A stretch of DNA of 64,000 nucleotides from Thermosediminibacter oceani DSM 16646 (GCF_000144645.1 NC_014377.1:1612001-1676000), one strand, 5' to 3'; positions 18,530 to 26,908 are shown, counted from the first letter of the stretch. Program-made: numbers and translations. Notes: generated by a model from the sequence alone, not told the origin.

Positions 18530-19087
18530 TCATAGTTTGTACAATCTCTTGTACCAGGTATAGGCTCTTTTGACCTTATACACGAAATTTCTGGTTTCAC
18601 CGAAGGGGATCAAATCTACGTCCCTTTTTCTGCTTAATACTCCGTTTTTTATCCACTCTTTTACATTGCCAGTCCCTCCGTTGTACGCCGCCAGTGCCAT
18701 ATTCGTATCCCCGTCAAATTCCTTTATTAGCATCGACAGATACCAGGTACCTATACGGATATTCAGCTCCGGATTGAATAAATCTCCGTTAAAATTACGG
18801 ACTCCCATTTGGTCTGCAGCCCACCTGGCGGTCTCAGGCATAAGCTGCATCAATCCTATGGCCCCCTTAGGGGAAACAGCCGTGGGGGAAAAGTTGCTTT
18901 CTACTTTTATCACGGCAGCCACCAGATAAGGATCTACCTCGTATTCGGCAGCATACCTGACGATATACTCCTCGTATCTTAGAGGGTAAAGATACTTTAA
19001 AAACCAGGAAATGTTGTTATAAAGCGCCAGTAAACCCAGTAACATTAAAATGTAGACTGCTGCGTTTCGTGTTTTGAATCTTCCCAC
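18530..19087 (-). CDS. membrane-anchored lytic transglycosylase (SLT domain)
   Basis: Cleaves peptidoglycan glycan strands. An N-terminal hydrophobic helix (VYILMLLGLLALY) anchors it to the membrane. The Slt70-type domain has catalytic Glu in VIKVESNFSP, then SPKGAIGLMQLMPETA and LALAAYNGG motifs in order. 185 residues is the common length of the short Firmicute forms. Its start overlaps the end of coaE by 43 bp in another frame, suggesting translational coupling in the polA-coaE-slt unit. Confidence 0.92.
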   Translation of the reverse strand: MGRFKTRNAAVYILMLLGLLALYNNISWFLKYLYPLRYEEYIVRYAAEYEVDPYLVAAVIKVESNFSPTAVSPKGAIGLMQLMPETARWAADQMGVRNFNGDLFNPELNIRIGTWYLSMLIKEFDGDTNMALAAYNGGTGNVKEWIKNGVLSRKRDVDLIPFGETRNFVYKVKRAYTWYKRLYKL

Positions 19088-19683
19088 GACTTTTCAATTT
19101 CCCTCCATATCCTGTCTACTTGTTTTTTAGTATTTTCTATATCGCCGTTGTTATCTATAACCCTGGTTGCAAACTTGAGTTTTTCTTCCAGCGGCATTTG
19201 AGCCCTAATCCGTTCCAGTGCCTCGGTATAGCTTATAGATCGCTCTCTCTCAATAAGCCTTTTAACCTGGGTTTTTTCATCGACCGACACGAGCCATACC
19301 TCGTCCACCAGCATGTCGAGGCCTATTTCCAGAAGAAGGGCGGCGTCTACCACAACGACCTTCTCGTTCCTTTGCCTACATGCTTCAAGCTCTTTTTTGA
19401 TCTCCTCGACAATCCTGGGGTGGGTTATCCTGTTCAGCACGGCCAGCTTTTTATCATCGGAAAAAACGATTCTCCCCAGTTTTCTTCGCTTTATACTACC
19501 GTCTTCGTTCAAAATGTCGCTGCCGAAATAATCCACGATTTCCTTCCATGCCGGTTTACCCGGCTTAACAATTTCCCTGGCTATCTCGTCGGCATCTATA
19601 ATATATGCCCCTTTTTGGCGTAAAATCGCGGATACGGTGCTCTTGCCGCTAGCAATGCCACCGGTAAGGCCTATAACCTTCAA
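19045..19683 (-). CDS. coaE: dephospho-CoA kinase
   Basis: Last step of coenzyme A synthesis: phosphorylates the ribose 3'-OH of dephospho-CoA. The P-loop GLTGGIASGKST is at residues 5-16, followed by the CoaE hallmarks IDADEIAREIV, HPRI and VVVDAALLLEIGLD. 212 residues, slightly longer than typical (about 200), with the extra C-terminus overlapping the next gene. It starts 13 bp after polA, the usual Firmicute order. Confidence 0.94.
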   Translation of the reverse strand: MKVIGLTGGIASGKSTVSAILRQKGAYIIDADEIAREIVKPGKPAWKEIVDYFGSDILNEDGSIKRRKLGRIVFSDDKKLAVLNRITHPRIVEEIKKELEACRQRNEKVVVVDAALLLEIGLDMLVDEVWLVSVDEKTQVKRLIERERSISYTEALERIRAQMPLEEKLKFATRVIDNNGDIENTKKQVDRIWREIEKSWEDSKHETQQSTF

Positions 19684-19696
19684 GGATGTCTCCTCC

Positions 19697-22291
19697 TCAG
19701 CTTATTTCTTCCCAGGTATAGCCCTCCTTAAAATCGACCACCAGCGGGACCTTCAGCGGAATGGCGTTTTCCATATCATCTTTAACGATATTTTTCACGA
19801 CTTCAAGCTCGGACTTCGGAACGTCGAAGATCAGCTCGTCGTGAACCTGAATTAGCATTTTGGCCTTGAGTCCATACTCACGAAAGTGGTTGGTAATTTT
19901 CACCATGGCAACCTTTATTATATCTGCAGCACTCCCCTGAATGGGGGTGTTCATCGCCACCCTCTCGGCAAAGGACCTGAGGTTGTAGTTCCTGCTGTTA
20001 ATTTCCGGAATGTAGCGCCTGCGGTTGAGGATGGTGGTCACATACCCGCTCATCCTGGCATTCCTGATGGTCTCCCGGATATAATCCCTTACCTTCGGAT
20101 ACCTGTTTAAGTAATTTTCGATATACTCCCGGGCTTCCGCGGTGGATATGCCCAGGTTCTGGGCAAGGCCGTAATCGCTTATACCATAGATTATACCAAA
20201 ATTTACGGCTTTTGCTCTATCCCTTAAAAGAGGGGTAACCTGTTCGGGAGGAACCCCGAAGACCTCGCTGGCGGTCCTGGTATGGATATCCTCCCCTTTT
20301 ATGAAAGCCTCGATAAGCCCCTCATCTCCCGATAAATGTGCCAGGACCCTCAGCTCTATCTGGGAATAATCCCCGGACAGCAAGACATGCTCGGGACTTT
20401 CCGCCACAAACACCCCCCTTATCTTCCTGCCTATATCGGTCTTGACGGGTATGTTCTGCAGGTTCGGCTCGGTACTGCTGATACGGCCGGTGGCGGTTAT
20501 AGTCTGATTGAAATTGCTGTGAATACGATAAGTGCTTTTGTCAACAAGGGCCAACAGCCCATCGGCATAGGTTGACTTCATTTTCATCAAGAACCGGTAT
20601 TCCAGAATCTTCTCCACGACCGGATGGGCGTTTTTCAGTTTTTCCAGGACTTCGGCATCGGTGGAATAACCGCTCTTTTTTTTCTTTATGACCGGCAGGT
20701 TTAGCTTTTCAAAAAGCACTTCCCCCAGTTGTTTCGGCGAGTTTATGTTAAACTCCACCCCCGCAAGCCGGTAAATTTCTCCGGTTAGTTCCTCCAGTTT
20801 TTCCCCGAACTCCCTTGATAGAGATTCGAGCTTTTCGGGGTCCACTTTTATCCCCGTCATCTCCATATCAGACAGCACGAAGCTCAGCGGCATCTCAACT
20901 CCGAAAAAGAGCTCTTCCATTGCGCAGCTTTTAAGTTTTTCGCTCATTATCTCCTTCAAAGGTATGAGGTACGCTACCCTCCTGCCGGGATCTTCGGTGC
21001 CTTTCAATTCCACGCCCAGGTTATCGAAGACTACGCTCTCCAGGTCATATCTGGGCTTTGAGGGGTCCAGCAGGTAAGCTGCCAGCATGGTATCAAAATT
21101 GTATACAAAATCCATTCCTATTTTAGCAAGTACCGTCCTCGCGTACTTTCCGTCGTGGATTATCTTAGTAATCCCCGGGTCGGCCAGTACGGCTTTTAGA
21201 TCGGATTTCACCTCCGGGCTTTTTTCCAGTACTTCTGCCGGTACGTAAAACCCTTCCCCGCGGGAAGGCGAAAAGCCTATGCCTATAAGGTGGGCATCCA
21301 TGGGATTTCTACCGTCGGTTTTCAGTTCCACGGCCAGAACTCCCGCAGCTCTTACCCTTTCCATCATCCGGCCGAAACCGCTGTAGTCGATTACGGTGCA
21401 CGACAGCTTCTCAGGATGTTCTTCTTTCTCTTGCGGGCGGGGCAGTTTATTTATGAGAGTGTAAAACTCCAGCTCCCTGAAAATTTTTAGGAGCTCTGCG
21501 TAATCGGGTTCGGTTAAAGCAATCTCTTCCAGGTCGACGTCCAGCTCCACATCCCTGACGATGGTCGCCAGGCGCTTGCTGACTCGAGCCTGCTCACCGT
21601 ATTTTAATATATTTTCCCGTAACTTCCCCTTGAGCTTCTCTGCATTTTCCAGGATATTTTCCAGGGAGCCGTATTCCTGCAAAAGTTTCAAGGCCGTTTT
21701 TTCTCCTACCCCCGGAATGCCGGGTATATTGTCGGACGAGTCGCCCATGAGCCCCTTCATATCGGGGATGGCCTGCGGTGGTATACCGAACCGCTCAGCC
21801 ATCTTATCGGGATCGTAAATCTCCATTTCCGATATACCCTTCCTGGTAAGCATCACGTGGACCATGGGAGATACCAGCTGAAGGGTATCCTTATCCCCTG
21901 TTACGATGAGCGTAAAGATCCCTGCTTCTTCGGCTTTTTTCGACAGGCTCCCGAGTATGTCATCGGCTTCGTATCCGTCTATTTCGATATATCGGATGTT
22001 CATCGCCTTTAGTATTTGTTTTAAAACGTCGAATTGGCCCACCAGCTCTTCGGGTGTCCTGACCCTGTTGGCCTTATACTCAATAAATTCCTGGTGCCTG
22101 AATGTGGGTGACTTTTTATCAAAGGCCACCGCTATGTAGTCGGGCCGCTGTTCCTTCAGAATCCGCATCAGCATGTTCATGAAGCCGTATACAGCGTTGG
22201 TATGCACTCCCTTGGATGTCATCAGCGGCGGCAAGGCATGAAAGGCCCTGTGGATCAGGCTGTTTCCATCAATCAACATTATTTTCTTCAT
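19697..22291 (-). CDS. polA: DNA polymerase I, proofreading domain degenerate
   Basis: Repair and Okazaki-fragment polymerase. Domain order is 5'-3' exonuclease (MLIDGNSLIHRAFHA to about residue 290, with GYEADD and GDSSDNIPGIPGVG), a vestigial 3'-5' exonuclease domain (about 300-460), and the family A polymerase domain with DYSQIELRVLAHLSGD, the finger helix RAKAVNFGIIYG and the catalytic QVHDELIFD. The exonuclease DxE motif reads VELKTDG and the second Asp motif is altered, so proofreading is probably lost, as in Taq and Bst polymerases. The ATG at 22291 follows AGGAGTGA at good spacing; the frame open to 22324 is not used. Confidence 0.96.
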   Translation of the reverse strand: MKKIMLIDGNSLIHRAFHALPPLMTSKGVHTNAVYGFMNMLMRILKEQRPDYIAVAFDKKSPTFRHQEFIEYKANRVRTPEELVGQFDVLKQILKAMNIRYIEIDGYEADDILGSLSKKAEEAGIFTLIVTGDKDTLQLVSPMVHVMLTRKGISEMEIYDPDKMAERFGIPPQAIPDMKGLMGDSSDNIPGIPGVGEKTALKLLQEYGSLENILENAEKLKGKLRENILKYGEQARVSKRLATIVRDVELDVDLEEIALTEPDYAELLKIFRELEFYTLINKLPRPQEKEEHPEKLSCTVIDYSGFGRMMERVRAAGVLAVELKTDGRNPMDAHLIGIGFSPSRGEGFYVPAEVLEKSPEVKSDLKAVLADPGITKIIHDGKYARTVLAKIGMDFVYNFDTMLAAYLLDPSKPRYDLESVVFDNLGVELKGTEDPGRRVAYLIPLKEIMSEKLKSCAMEELFFGVEMPLSFVLSDMEMTGIKVDPEKLESLSREFGEKLEELTGEIYRLAGVEFNINSPKQLGEVLFEKLNLPVIKKKKSGYSTDAEVLEKLKNAHPVVEKILEYRFLMKMKSTYADGLLALVDKSTYRIHSNFNQTITATGRISSTEPNLQNIPVKTDIGRKIRGVFVAESPEHVLLSGDYSQIELRVLAHLSGDEGLIEAFIKGEDIHTRTASEVFGVPPEQVTPLLRDRAKAVNFGIIYGISDYGLAQNLGISTAEAREYIENYLNRYPKVRDYIRETIRNARMSGYVTTILNRRRYIPEINSRNYNLRSFAERVAMNTPIQGSAADIIKVAMVKITNHFREYGLKAKMLIQVHDELIFDVPKSELEVVKNIVKDDMENAIPLKVPLVVDFKEGYTWEEIS

Positions 22292-22471
22292 CACATTCAC
22301 TCCTGTATACTTATTATTCACCAAAATCTTTTAAAAACCTTCTCTATGAGGAAAAATATTTGTGGGGCGACCGACATTATTCGACTCATTTTTTAATACT
22401 TATATTCTCTTTACTTTAGTTACCAAAAATTGCACCATATAGTAAGGGATACTTGTAGGGAGTTGGTCTAT

Positions 22472-22837
22472 TTGGAAAACGGGGAATTTTTCAAGAATAT
22501 AGGCAAACGAATAAGGCAGATAAGGTTGCAACGGGACTTGACGCAGGAAGAATTGGGTGAGAGGGCGAATCTCCACTACAGCTACATCGGACAGGTGGAA
22601 AGAGGCGACAAATTACCCTCCCTCAAGACCCTTTCCAAAATAGCGAAAGCCCTGAACGTGAGCCTGGATTACGTGCTGGAGGACCCCGCGACTTACGAAG
22701 CCCAGCCGGATACCGAAGCTGCCATAAATGAGCTGGTTACGATGGTTAGGACCAGGCCTGTGCAACAGATAAAACTGCTCATATCGGTATGCAGGACCAT
22801 TTTGGAGGAACTGGACTCCTGGGAAAGAGCAACCTGA
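22472..22837 (+). CDS. XRE-family transcriptional regulator
   Basis: A 121-residue DNA-binding protein. The Cro/C1 HTH (IGKRIRQIRLQRDLTQEELGERANLHYSYIGQVERG) spans about residues 9-45, and the C-terminal half (EAAINELVTMVRTRPVQQIKLLIS) is helical with no known ligand domain. The TTG at 22472 lies 9 bases after GTAGGGAG and is preferred to the upstream ATG at 22430. It is divergent from polA and close to it, but a regulatory link is not shown. A compact terminator follows. Confidence 0.8.
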   Translation: MENGEFFKNIGKRIRQIRLQRDLTQEELGERANLHYSYIGQVERGDKLPSLKTLSKIAKALNVSLDYVLEDPATYEAQPDTEAAINELVTMVRTRPVQQIKLLISVCRTILEELDSWERAT

Positions 22838-22842
22838 TTATT

Positions 22843-22870
22843 AAAAAAAGCCCCTGCAGGGCTTTTATAT
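22843..22870. terminator. bidirectional terminator
   Basis: AAAAGCCC-CTGCA-GGGCTTTT (22847-22867) is flanked by A-runs on the left and T-rich sequence on the right, serving both the XRE gene and splB, which are convergent. Confidence 0.8.
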
Positions 22871-23875
22871 AAAGATTTTTTCGGAGGGCAGGTACTTTTT
22901 CACCAACCCGGATACATATTCAATTATCTCTCCTTTTTTCCGTTCCGGATAGCTATAGATTCCATTCCTTTCTTCATAGGGATAAAAGATTATATCAGAA
23001 GCTGGAGTGATTTTCCTCATCCTCTTCAGGTAATCCCGGGAGATTCTGAACACGCCGATGCCGGCGTCGTATATTTTTTCAGGCTGAACGATAGAAAAAG
23101 TTCGGGTTATGAGATTTTCATAAGCCCGCTGCCAGTTTTCAAAATATAAAACCGGATCGAAACACAGCCTCACCTTCCAACCGTCGTCAACAGCATTTTT
23201 TATGCATTTCAGCCTGTGTTCCAGGGAAGGCGTCTTTCGCTCGTATTTCTCGATCACCTCGGAGGGCGAAAGCGTCCAGGCTAAAATGATATTATCAGCC
23301 GGTGGTAGTCGCCTTATGGCTGAATAATTTGCGCTCTTTGTTCTGATTTCGACTTTTAAGTTCCTCTTCTCCCTCGCGTACGCAATCCACCTGGAAGTAA
23401 GGGGCACTATCCTCTCCATTGCCAGAAGATCCGAATCATAGGAAAGGCAGAGGTAAACCGGCTGTCGTTCCAAGAGGCTCTCTACTTTTCTAAAATAATC
23501 CTCTATGTTGACAAAGATCACTATGTTGGCGGAAGGGTACATTCCGCGAAGGTAGCAGTACTCGCAGCTATAAATGCAGTTTAAAATTGGAGCGGTGTAG
23601 TAAAAATTTTTATTCCCGAAATCCTGGCAGACTTCAGGGCCGGGGTAAATCATTTCACCGTTTTTCTCGGCAAGGATCAATTTCCTGCTCATTTCCTGTA
23701 CGATAAAATTCTGCCTTGGTCTGCAGAATACATCCTTATAGTGCTTTATCCTGATTTTCACCGCACCGGGAAACTTTTTTATAATTTCCCGCGTCACCGG
23801 GTGATCCATTACCCCTTCCTCTATGTAGATGTGGGAAAAACTTTTAATGACTGAGCATTTCTCTAATCCTTTCAA
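22865..23875 (-). CDS. splB: spore photoproduct lyase (radical SAM)
   Basis: Repairs the thymine dimer-like spore photoproduct in DNA of germinating spores. The radical SAM cluster motif is CIYSCEYCYLRGMY (CxxxCxxC, near residue 104). Around it are family landmarks: FCRPRQNFIVQEMSRKLILAEKNG, ILAWTLSPSEVIEKYERKTPSL and VRLCFDPVLYFENWQ. The 336-residue length fits the family. The first about 12 residues overlap the upstream gene by 32 bp, so the true start may be slightly inside; either way the two genes are coupled. Its presence implies a spore-forming lineage. Confidence 0.92.
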   Translation of the reverse strand: MKGLEKCSVIKSFSHIYIEEGVMDHPVTREIIKKFPGAVKIRIKHYKDVFCRPRQNFIVQEMSRKLILAEKNGEMIYPGPEVCQDFGNKNFYYTAPILNCIYSCEYCYLRGMYPSANIVIFVNIEDYFRKVESLLERQPVYLCLSYDSDLLAMERIVPLTSRWIAYAREKRNLKVEIRTKSANYSAIRRLPPADNIILAWTLSPSEVIEKYERKTPSLEHRLKCIKNAVDDGWKVRLCFDPVLYFENWQRAYENLITRTFSIVQPEKIYDAGIGVFRISRDYLKRMRKITPASDIIFYPYEERNGIYSYPERKKGEIIEYVSGLVKKYLPSEKIFI

Positions 23876-24689
23876 AGTATACCTTCCCCTCGTTTTTAGA
23901 GCATACTTTAATATTCAAAAAACCCTTCAGTTCTTCCGGCCCTCTTTTGTGCCTCGCCACATAAGCCCTTACCATATCTTTTAGCTGATGGGTCATTGTA
24001 ACTGAAAGTTTCAGATTCCGGCTGATTTCGCGAATTATTTCCGGTTCTCCCTCATCGAAAACCATTGGATACTGCTCGTCCAGTGCATTATAGCAGGTCA
24101 TCAAACTCTCTATTAAAGGAATGTTCCCCCGGATATACTCCAAAACCCTGACTGGATCCACCCTTTCCCCGTCCAGATAGTCATAGACCACCTTCACGCA
24201 GTGGATTTTATGCGGTGGAAGAAAAAAAGACGCCGCTTCGAAAAAACCTGCCCCCTCCATATCGACCAGATCACCTTCTATATGGGATTCGGGATATTCA
24301 TCCTTATCTACCGGGAACGAAAAGGTCTCGAGTACCCCTTCCTTCATTGCGTGCTTTACGATAACGTCGGGGTAAAAAGCCCTTTTCGTATCGTGATTTA
24401 TTACCTTGTGGCAGAGTACCGCATCTCCTTTTTTTAAGCTCTTCTCTTTCGCTCCGCAGATGCCTACGTTTAAGATTACATCCCTTTCCCCTGCTTTGAA
24501 TTCCGTCAGCAAAAATGAGGTGGCGGCAGCGGAAGCCACAATTCCCATGCCGCTTTCCACAAGGACCATGTTGTCCCCGGCGAAAACCTGAAACCTGCAG
24601 GGTCGAGGTATTTTCTTCAAGCCGAAATGCTCAATTATCGGCTTTGCTTCGGTATGAAACGCGGTTACTATGTAAAACAAATGTATCAC
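23844..24689 (-). CDS. nucleoside phosphorylase/MTAN-like protein coupled to splB
   Basis: The first about 190 residues look like the PNP/MTAN fold: LVESGMGIVASAAATSFLL, VILNVGICGA and GDLVDMEGAGFFEAA, the region that in MTA/SAH nucleosidases binds the ribose. The remaining about 80 residues (EPEIIREISRNLKLSVTMTHQLKDMVRAYVARHKRGPEEL) form a helical extension not found in classical MTAN. Its stop lies inside the start of splB. Because radical SAM enzymes can release 5'-deoxyadenosine, a salvage or product-removal role beside SplB is possible, but this is inference. Confidence 0.75.
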   Translation of the reverse strand: MIHLFYIVTAFHTEAKPIIEHFGLKKIPRPCRFQVFAGDNMVLVESGMGIVASAAATSFLLTEFKAGERDVILNVGICGAKEKSLKKGDAVLCHKVINHDTKRAFYPDVIVKHAMKEGVLETFSFPVDKDEYPESHIEGDLVDMEGAGFFEAASFFLPPHKIHCVKVVYDYLDGERVDPVRVLEYIRGNIPLIESLMTCYNALDEQYPMVFDEGEPEIIREISRNLKLSVTMTHQLKDMVRAYVARHKRGPEELKGFLNIKVCSKNEGKVYFERIREMLSH

Positions 24690-24734
24690 CCTATGGTTCG
24701 CTTACTAAATTTTATTCTACATAATATTAATAAT

Positions 24735-24763
24735 GCAAAAAGGGGGCTCAGTAAAGCCCCCTT
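24735..24763 (-). terminator. intrinsic terminator of coiled-coil gene A
   Basis: GGGGGCT-CAGTAA-AGCCCCC (24742-24761); leftward the stem is followed by TTTTTGC. Confidence 0.85.
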
Positions 24764-24827
24764 CAGACTGCCGAAAGTACTTTGTCGACGGTTTCTTTTC
24801 TAATTCACGCTTGCTCTTTCTTTATTT

Positions 24828-25460
24828 CTATAAGGTGTAATTCTTGCAGTCAAGCTTTTCTTCAATATCTTTTATCTCTTTCTTTATTTCTTTCAGGCCG
24901 AAATCCTTGTTGTCAAGTTTGTCTTCGATATCTTTTATCTCCTTCTTTATTTCCTTTAATCCAAAATCCTTGTTGTCAAGTTTATATTCGATTTCTTTTA
25001 TCTCCTTCTTAATTTCTTTTAAGCCGAATTTGTCATCATCGAGCTTTTTCTCTATTTCCTTTACTTCTTTCTTAATTTCTTCTAAGCCGAAGTCTTTGCT
25101 GTCAAGTTTATCTTCGATATCTTTTATCTCTTTCTTAATTTCCTTTAGGCCGAATTTATCATCATCGAGTTTTTTCTCTATATCCTTTATTTCTTTCTTA
25201 ATTTCTTTTAAGCCGAAGTCTTTGTCGTCCAGTTTTTTCTCTATATCTTTAATCTCCTTCTTTATTTCCTTCAAGCCGAACTTTTTGTTCAAGAGCAGGG
25301 CGATTATTGCTAAATCGAAGGTAGAAACTTTGGCGCCTTCGTCTGATTCCAGCTCGCCTACGAGTCCGTCAACAAATTGATCTATACTATCAAGGCCTTC
25401 AACGGATTCCAGTTGTTCAAATTTATCTATTAGCTTTTTTAACAGTTCAGTTTTTGTCAT
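24828..25460 (-). CDS. coiled-coil protein with seven 21-residue repeats (copy A)
   Basis: Not a recognised family. A 210-residue acidic/basic protein: a unique N-terminal domain of about 65 residues (MTKTELLKKLIDKFEQLES, FDLAIIALLLNKK), then seven tandem repeats of 21 residues beginning FGLKEIKK and ending with LD plus a variable tripeptide (DKD, DDK, SKD, NKD). Hydrophobic residues at repeat positions 3, 6, 10, 13 and 17 give three heptads per unit, so a long coiled coil is expected. No signal peptide or membrane segment is seen, so it is probably cytosolic. The ATG at 25460 is common to both copies; GAGGGGG lies 12 bases upstream. A closely similar gene is at 41134-41835. Confidence 0.75.
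   Translation of the reverse strand: MTKTELLKKLIDKFEQLESVEGLDSIDQFVDGLVGELESDEGAKVSTFDLAIIALLLNKKFGLKEIKKEIKDIEKKLDDKDFGLKEIKKEIKDIEKKLDDDKFGLKEIKKEIKDIEDKLDSKDFGLEEIKKEVKEIEKKLDDDKFGLKEIKKEIKEIEYKLDNKDFGLKEIKKEIKDIEDKLDNKDFGLKEIKKEIKDIEEKLDCKNYTL
24840..25280 (-). repeat. 63-bp tandem repeats inside coiled-coil gene A
   Basis: About seven units of 63 bp, each encoding one 21-residue block. Neighbouring units differ at silent and tripeptide positions, so the array is old enough to have diverged but is still prone to slippage. Confidence 0.8.
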
Positions 25461-25511
25461 ATCTTTGATAATCCCCCTCTTTGTTGTTTTATTGTTTTGT
25501 TTTTCTACTGT

Positions 25512-25542
25512 ATAATATGAACATACCAACAAAAATGTTCAT
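25512..25542 (-). promoter_or_regulatory. dyad operator/promoter of coiled-coil gene A
   Basis: Read leftward, ATGAACAT-N10-ATGTTCAT (25517-25542) is a perfect 8-bp dyad whose inner edge touches a -10-like TATTAT (25512-25517). The same arrangement precedes copy B. No good -35 hexamer is visible where expected; the dyad covers it. Confidence 0.6.
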
Positions 25543-25586
25543 CGTACACGAAAGATAATTAGCCGTAGAACTAGAACAAAAAGCTC

Positions 25587-25615
25587 TTGAATTATTCAAG
25601 AGAATGTGGTAATAT
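25587..25615 (+). promoter_or_regulatory. tRNA-Leu(CAG) promoter
   Basis: TTGAAT (25587-25592), 17-bp spacer, TAATAT (25610-25615), 15 bp before the tRNA. Identical hexamers and spacing precede the other tRNA-Leu. Confidence 0.75.
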
Positions 25616-25630
25616 AATAATGCGGTTCGT

Positions 25631-25718
25631 GCCGAAGTGGTGGAATTGGCAGACGCGCTACATTCAGGGTGTAGTGTGCGAAACGCACGTGTGGGTTCGA
25701 ATCCCACCTTCGGCACCA
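25631..25718 (+). tRNA. tRNA-Leu (CAG)
   Basis: 88 nt with a 7-bp acceptor stem (GCCGAAG with CTTCGGC), encoded ACCA end, long class II variable arm, T-loop GGTTCGAATCC and anticodon loop TTCAGGG between CTACA and TGTAG, giving anticodon CAG. Confidence 0.95.
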
Positions 25719-25725
25719 GGAAAAC

Positions 25726-25763
25726 AAGGCTCCTGGTTGAAAAAAGGAGCCTTATTTTATTTT
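25726..25763 (+). terminator. terminator after tRNA-Leu(CAG)
   Basis: AAGGCTCC (25726-25733) pairs with GGAGCCTT (25746-25753), followed by ATTTTATTTT. Confidence 0.85.
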
Positions 25764-25864
25764 GTAAGAAAAAGAGCCAAAGCGGTTCTTTTTTTATTTT
25801 CAAAAACTTAGTATATATTTTTGCGGAAAAGAAGAAATATTAATATACAAAAGGAGGAGTCATC

Positions 25865-26098
25865 ATGACACCCCCGATTGAAACCGGCGAGGACATCGAA
25901 AGAACCATCAGCGTCATAAAGTCGGCGATAATGAAAGCAGGAGCTCTGTCCGAAGACTTGGTGGAATCCATTAAAGCCGAATTGCGGGAGGCAAAACCCG
26001 ATGTAGTCTGCGATTTTTTAAACAAACTTGCTCGGGAATGCCCGGCTGCGGTGGAACATTTTACAAATAGTGAAAGGGCAGAAAACCCTATTTTATAG
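25865..26098 (+). CDS. small hypothetical protein (77 aa)
   Basis: Not recognised. A strong AAAGGAGGAG site lies 7 bases before the ATG and a terminator follows, so it is probably a real gene. The predicted protein is soluble and helical (GEDIERTISVIKSAIMKAG, VVCDFLNKLARECPAAVEHF) with two Cys. No membrane segment. Position between tRNA-Leu and a cell-wall enzyme gives no functional clue. Confidence 0.65.
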   Translation: MTPPIETGEDIERTISVIKSAIMKAGALSEDLVESIKAELREAKPDVVCDFLNKLARECPAAVEHFTNSERAENPIL

Positions 26099-26125
26099 CC
26101 GTTGGAGGATCCATATTAAAAAATT

Positions 26126-26154
26126 TAAAGTCCGCTTTCGCGGACTTTTTTATT
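26126..26154. terminator. bidirectional terminator
   Basis: AAAGTCCGC-TTTC-GCGGACTTTTTT (26128-26151) lies between convergent genes. Confidence 0.85.
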
Positions 26155-26839
26155 CGAACCTGCATATACCTAGGGCCTTGTAGGTGGCTTCGTCCACTAT
26201 GCCGGTAGCCTTGAGACCTTTGGCCTTTTGAAAGGCTTTCACGGCTTCGCGGGTTCCGGACCCGTAAATTCCGTCAAAGCTGCCATTGTAAAACCCGTGA
26301 TTTGCCAGCCTCTTTTGTACTTCCATCACATCCGAACCCCTGCTGCCCTCAACGAGGGTCCTGAAGCCGAAGGTGAACGGGCCGTCCACACCGCCGACTA
26401 TATAAACCTTTGTGCCTACCTTTACCCAATCGTAAAGCTGTTCGACGTGCCTGTTATGCATGCGGATACATCCGTGTGAGGCGAAACTGCCTATGGAATG
26501 GGGTTTGTTCGTGCCGTGGATGCCGTAAGTTCCCCAGGGGACGCTTAGCCTCATCCAGCGGGTGCCAAACCCCTCTCCCCATTTAGATTTTTCCGTTATC
26601 CTGAAAAGCCCGATCGGGGTAGGCGTATCAAAGGTGCCCACCGCTACCGGAAAGGTTTTGAAGGGTTTGCCGTCCACCATGACGACCAGCTTTCTTTCCA
26701 GGGCGTATATTACAATTGAAACATCACCCTGGGGTTTATCAGGTGGTTTAGGTGAGGTGGGTTGATATGCCGGTGAAGGTGAATAAAAAGACATCAAAAA
26801 TATAATCATAAAAGCGATAACTCTAATACTTTTTCTCAA
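26150..26839 (-). CDS. L,D-transpeptidase (YkuD) with C-terminal peptidoglycan-binding domain
   Basis: Secreted cell-wall crosslinking enzyme. The start is TTG at 26839 behind GGGAGGTGA, giving a signal peptide (RKSIRVIAFMIIFLMSFYSP) and 229 residues; the longer frame to 27079 would overlap the divergent gene and is not used. The YkuD domain (about residues 40-150) has HGTNKP and the catalytic SHGCIRMHN motif with its Cys. A PG_binding_1 domain (GSRGSDVMEVQKRLANHGFY ... GSGTREAVKAFQKAKGL) ends the protein. Convergent with the small hypothetical gene; divergent from a glycosyltransferase. Confidence 0.93.
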   Translation of the reverse strand: MRKSIRVIAFMIIFLMSFYSPSPAYQPTSPKPPDKPQGDVSIVIYALERKLVVMVDGKPFKTFPVAVGTFDTPTPIGLFRITEKSKWGEGFGTRWMRLSVPWGTYGIHGTNKPHSIGSFASHGCIRMHNRHVEQLYDWVKVGTKVYIVGGVDGPFTFGFRTLVEGSRGSDVMEVQKRLANHGFYNGSFDGIYGSGTREAVKAFQKAKGLKATGIVDEATYKALGICRFE

Positions 26840-26908
26840 AAATTTCACCTCCCAGCGTTTCGGTTTTAGTTTAACCTTTAAATTTAATTTACATTCAGAG
26901 GGATCGGG

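Noticed and set aside
24844-25380. Long Ser/Phe/Ile-rich open frame antisense to coiled-coil gene A (and the same at 41262-41822)
   Set aside because: The 63-bp repeat has no stop on the other strand, so the open frame is a by-product of repetition; no ribosome site and a biased composition.
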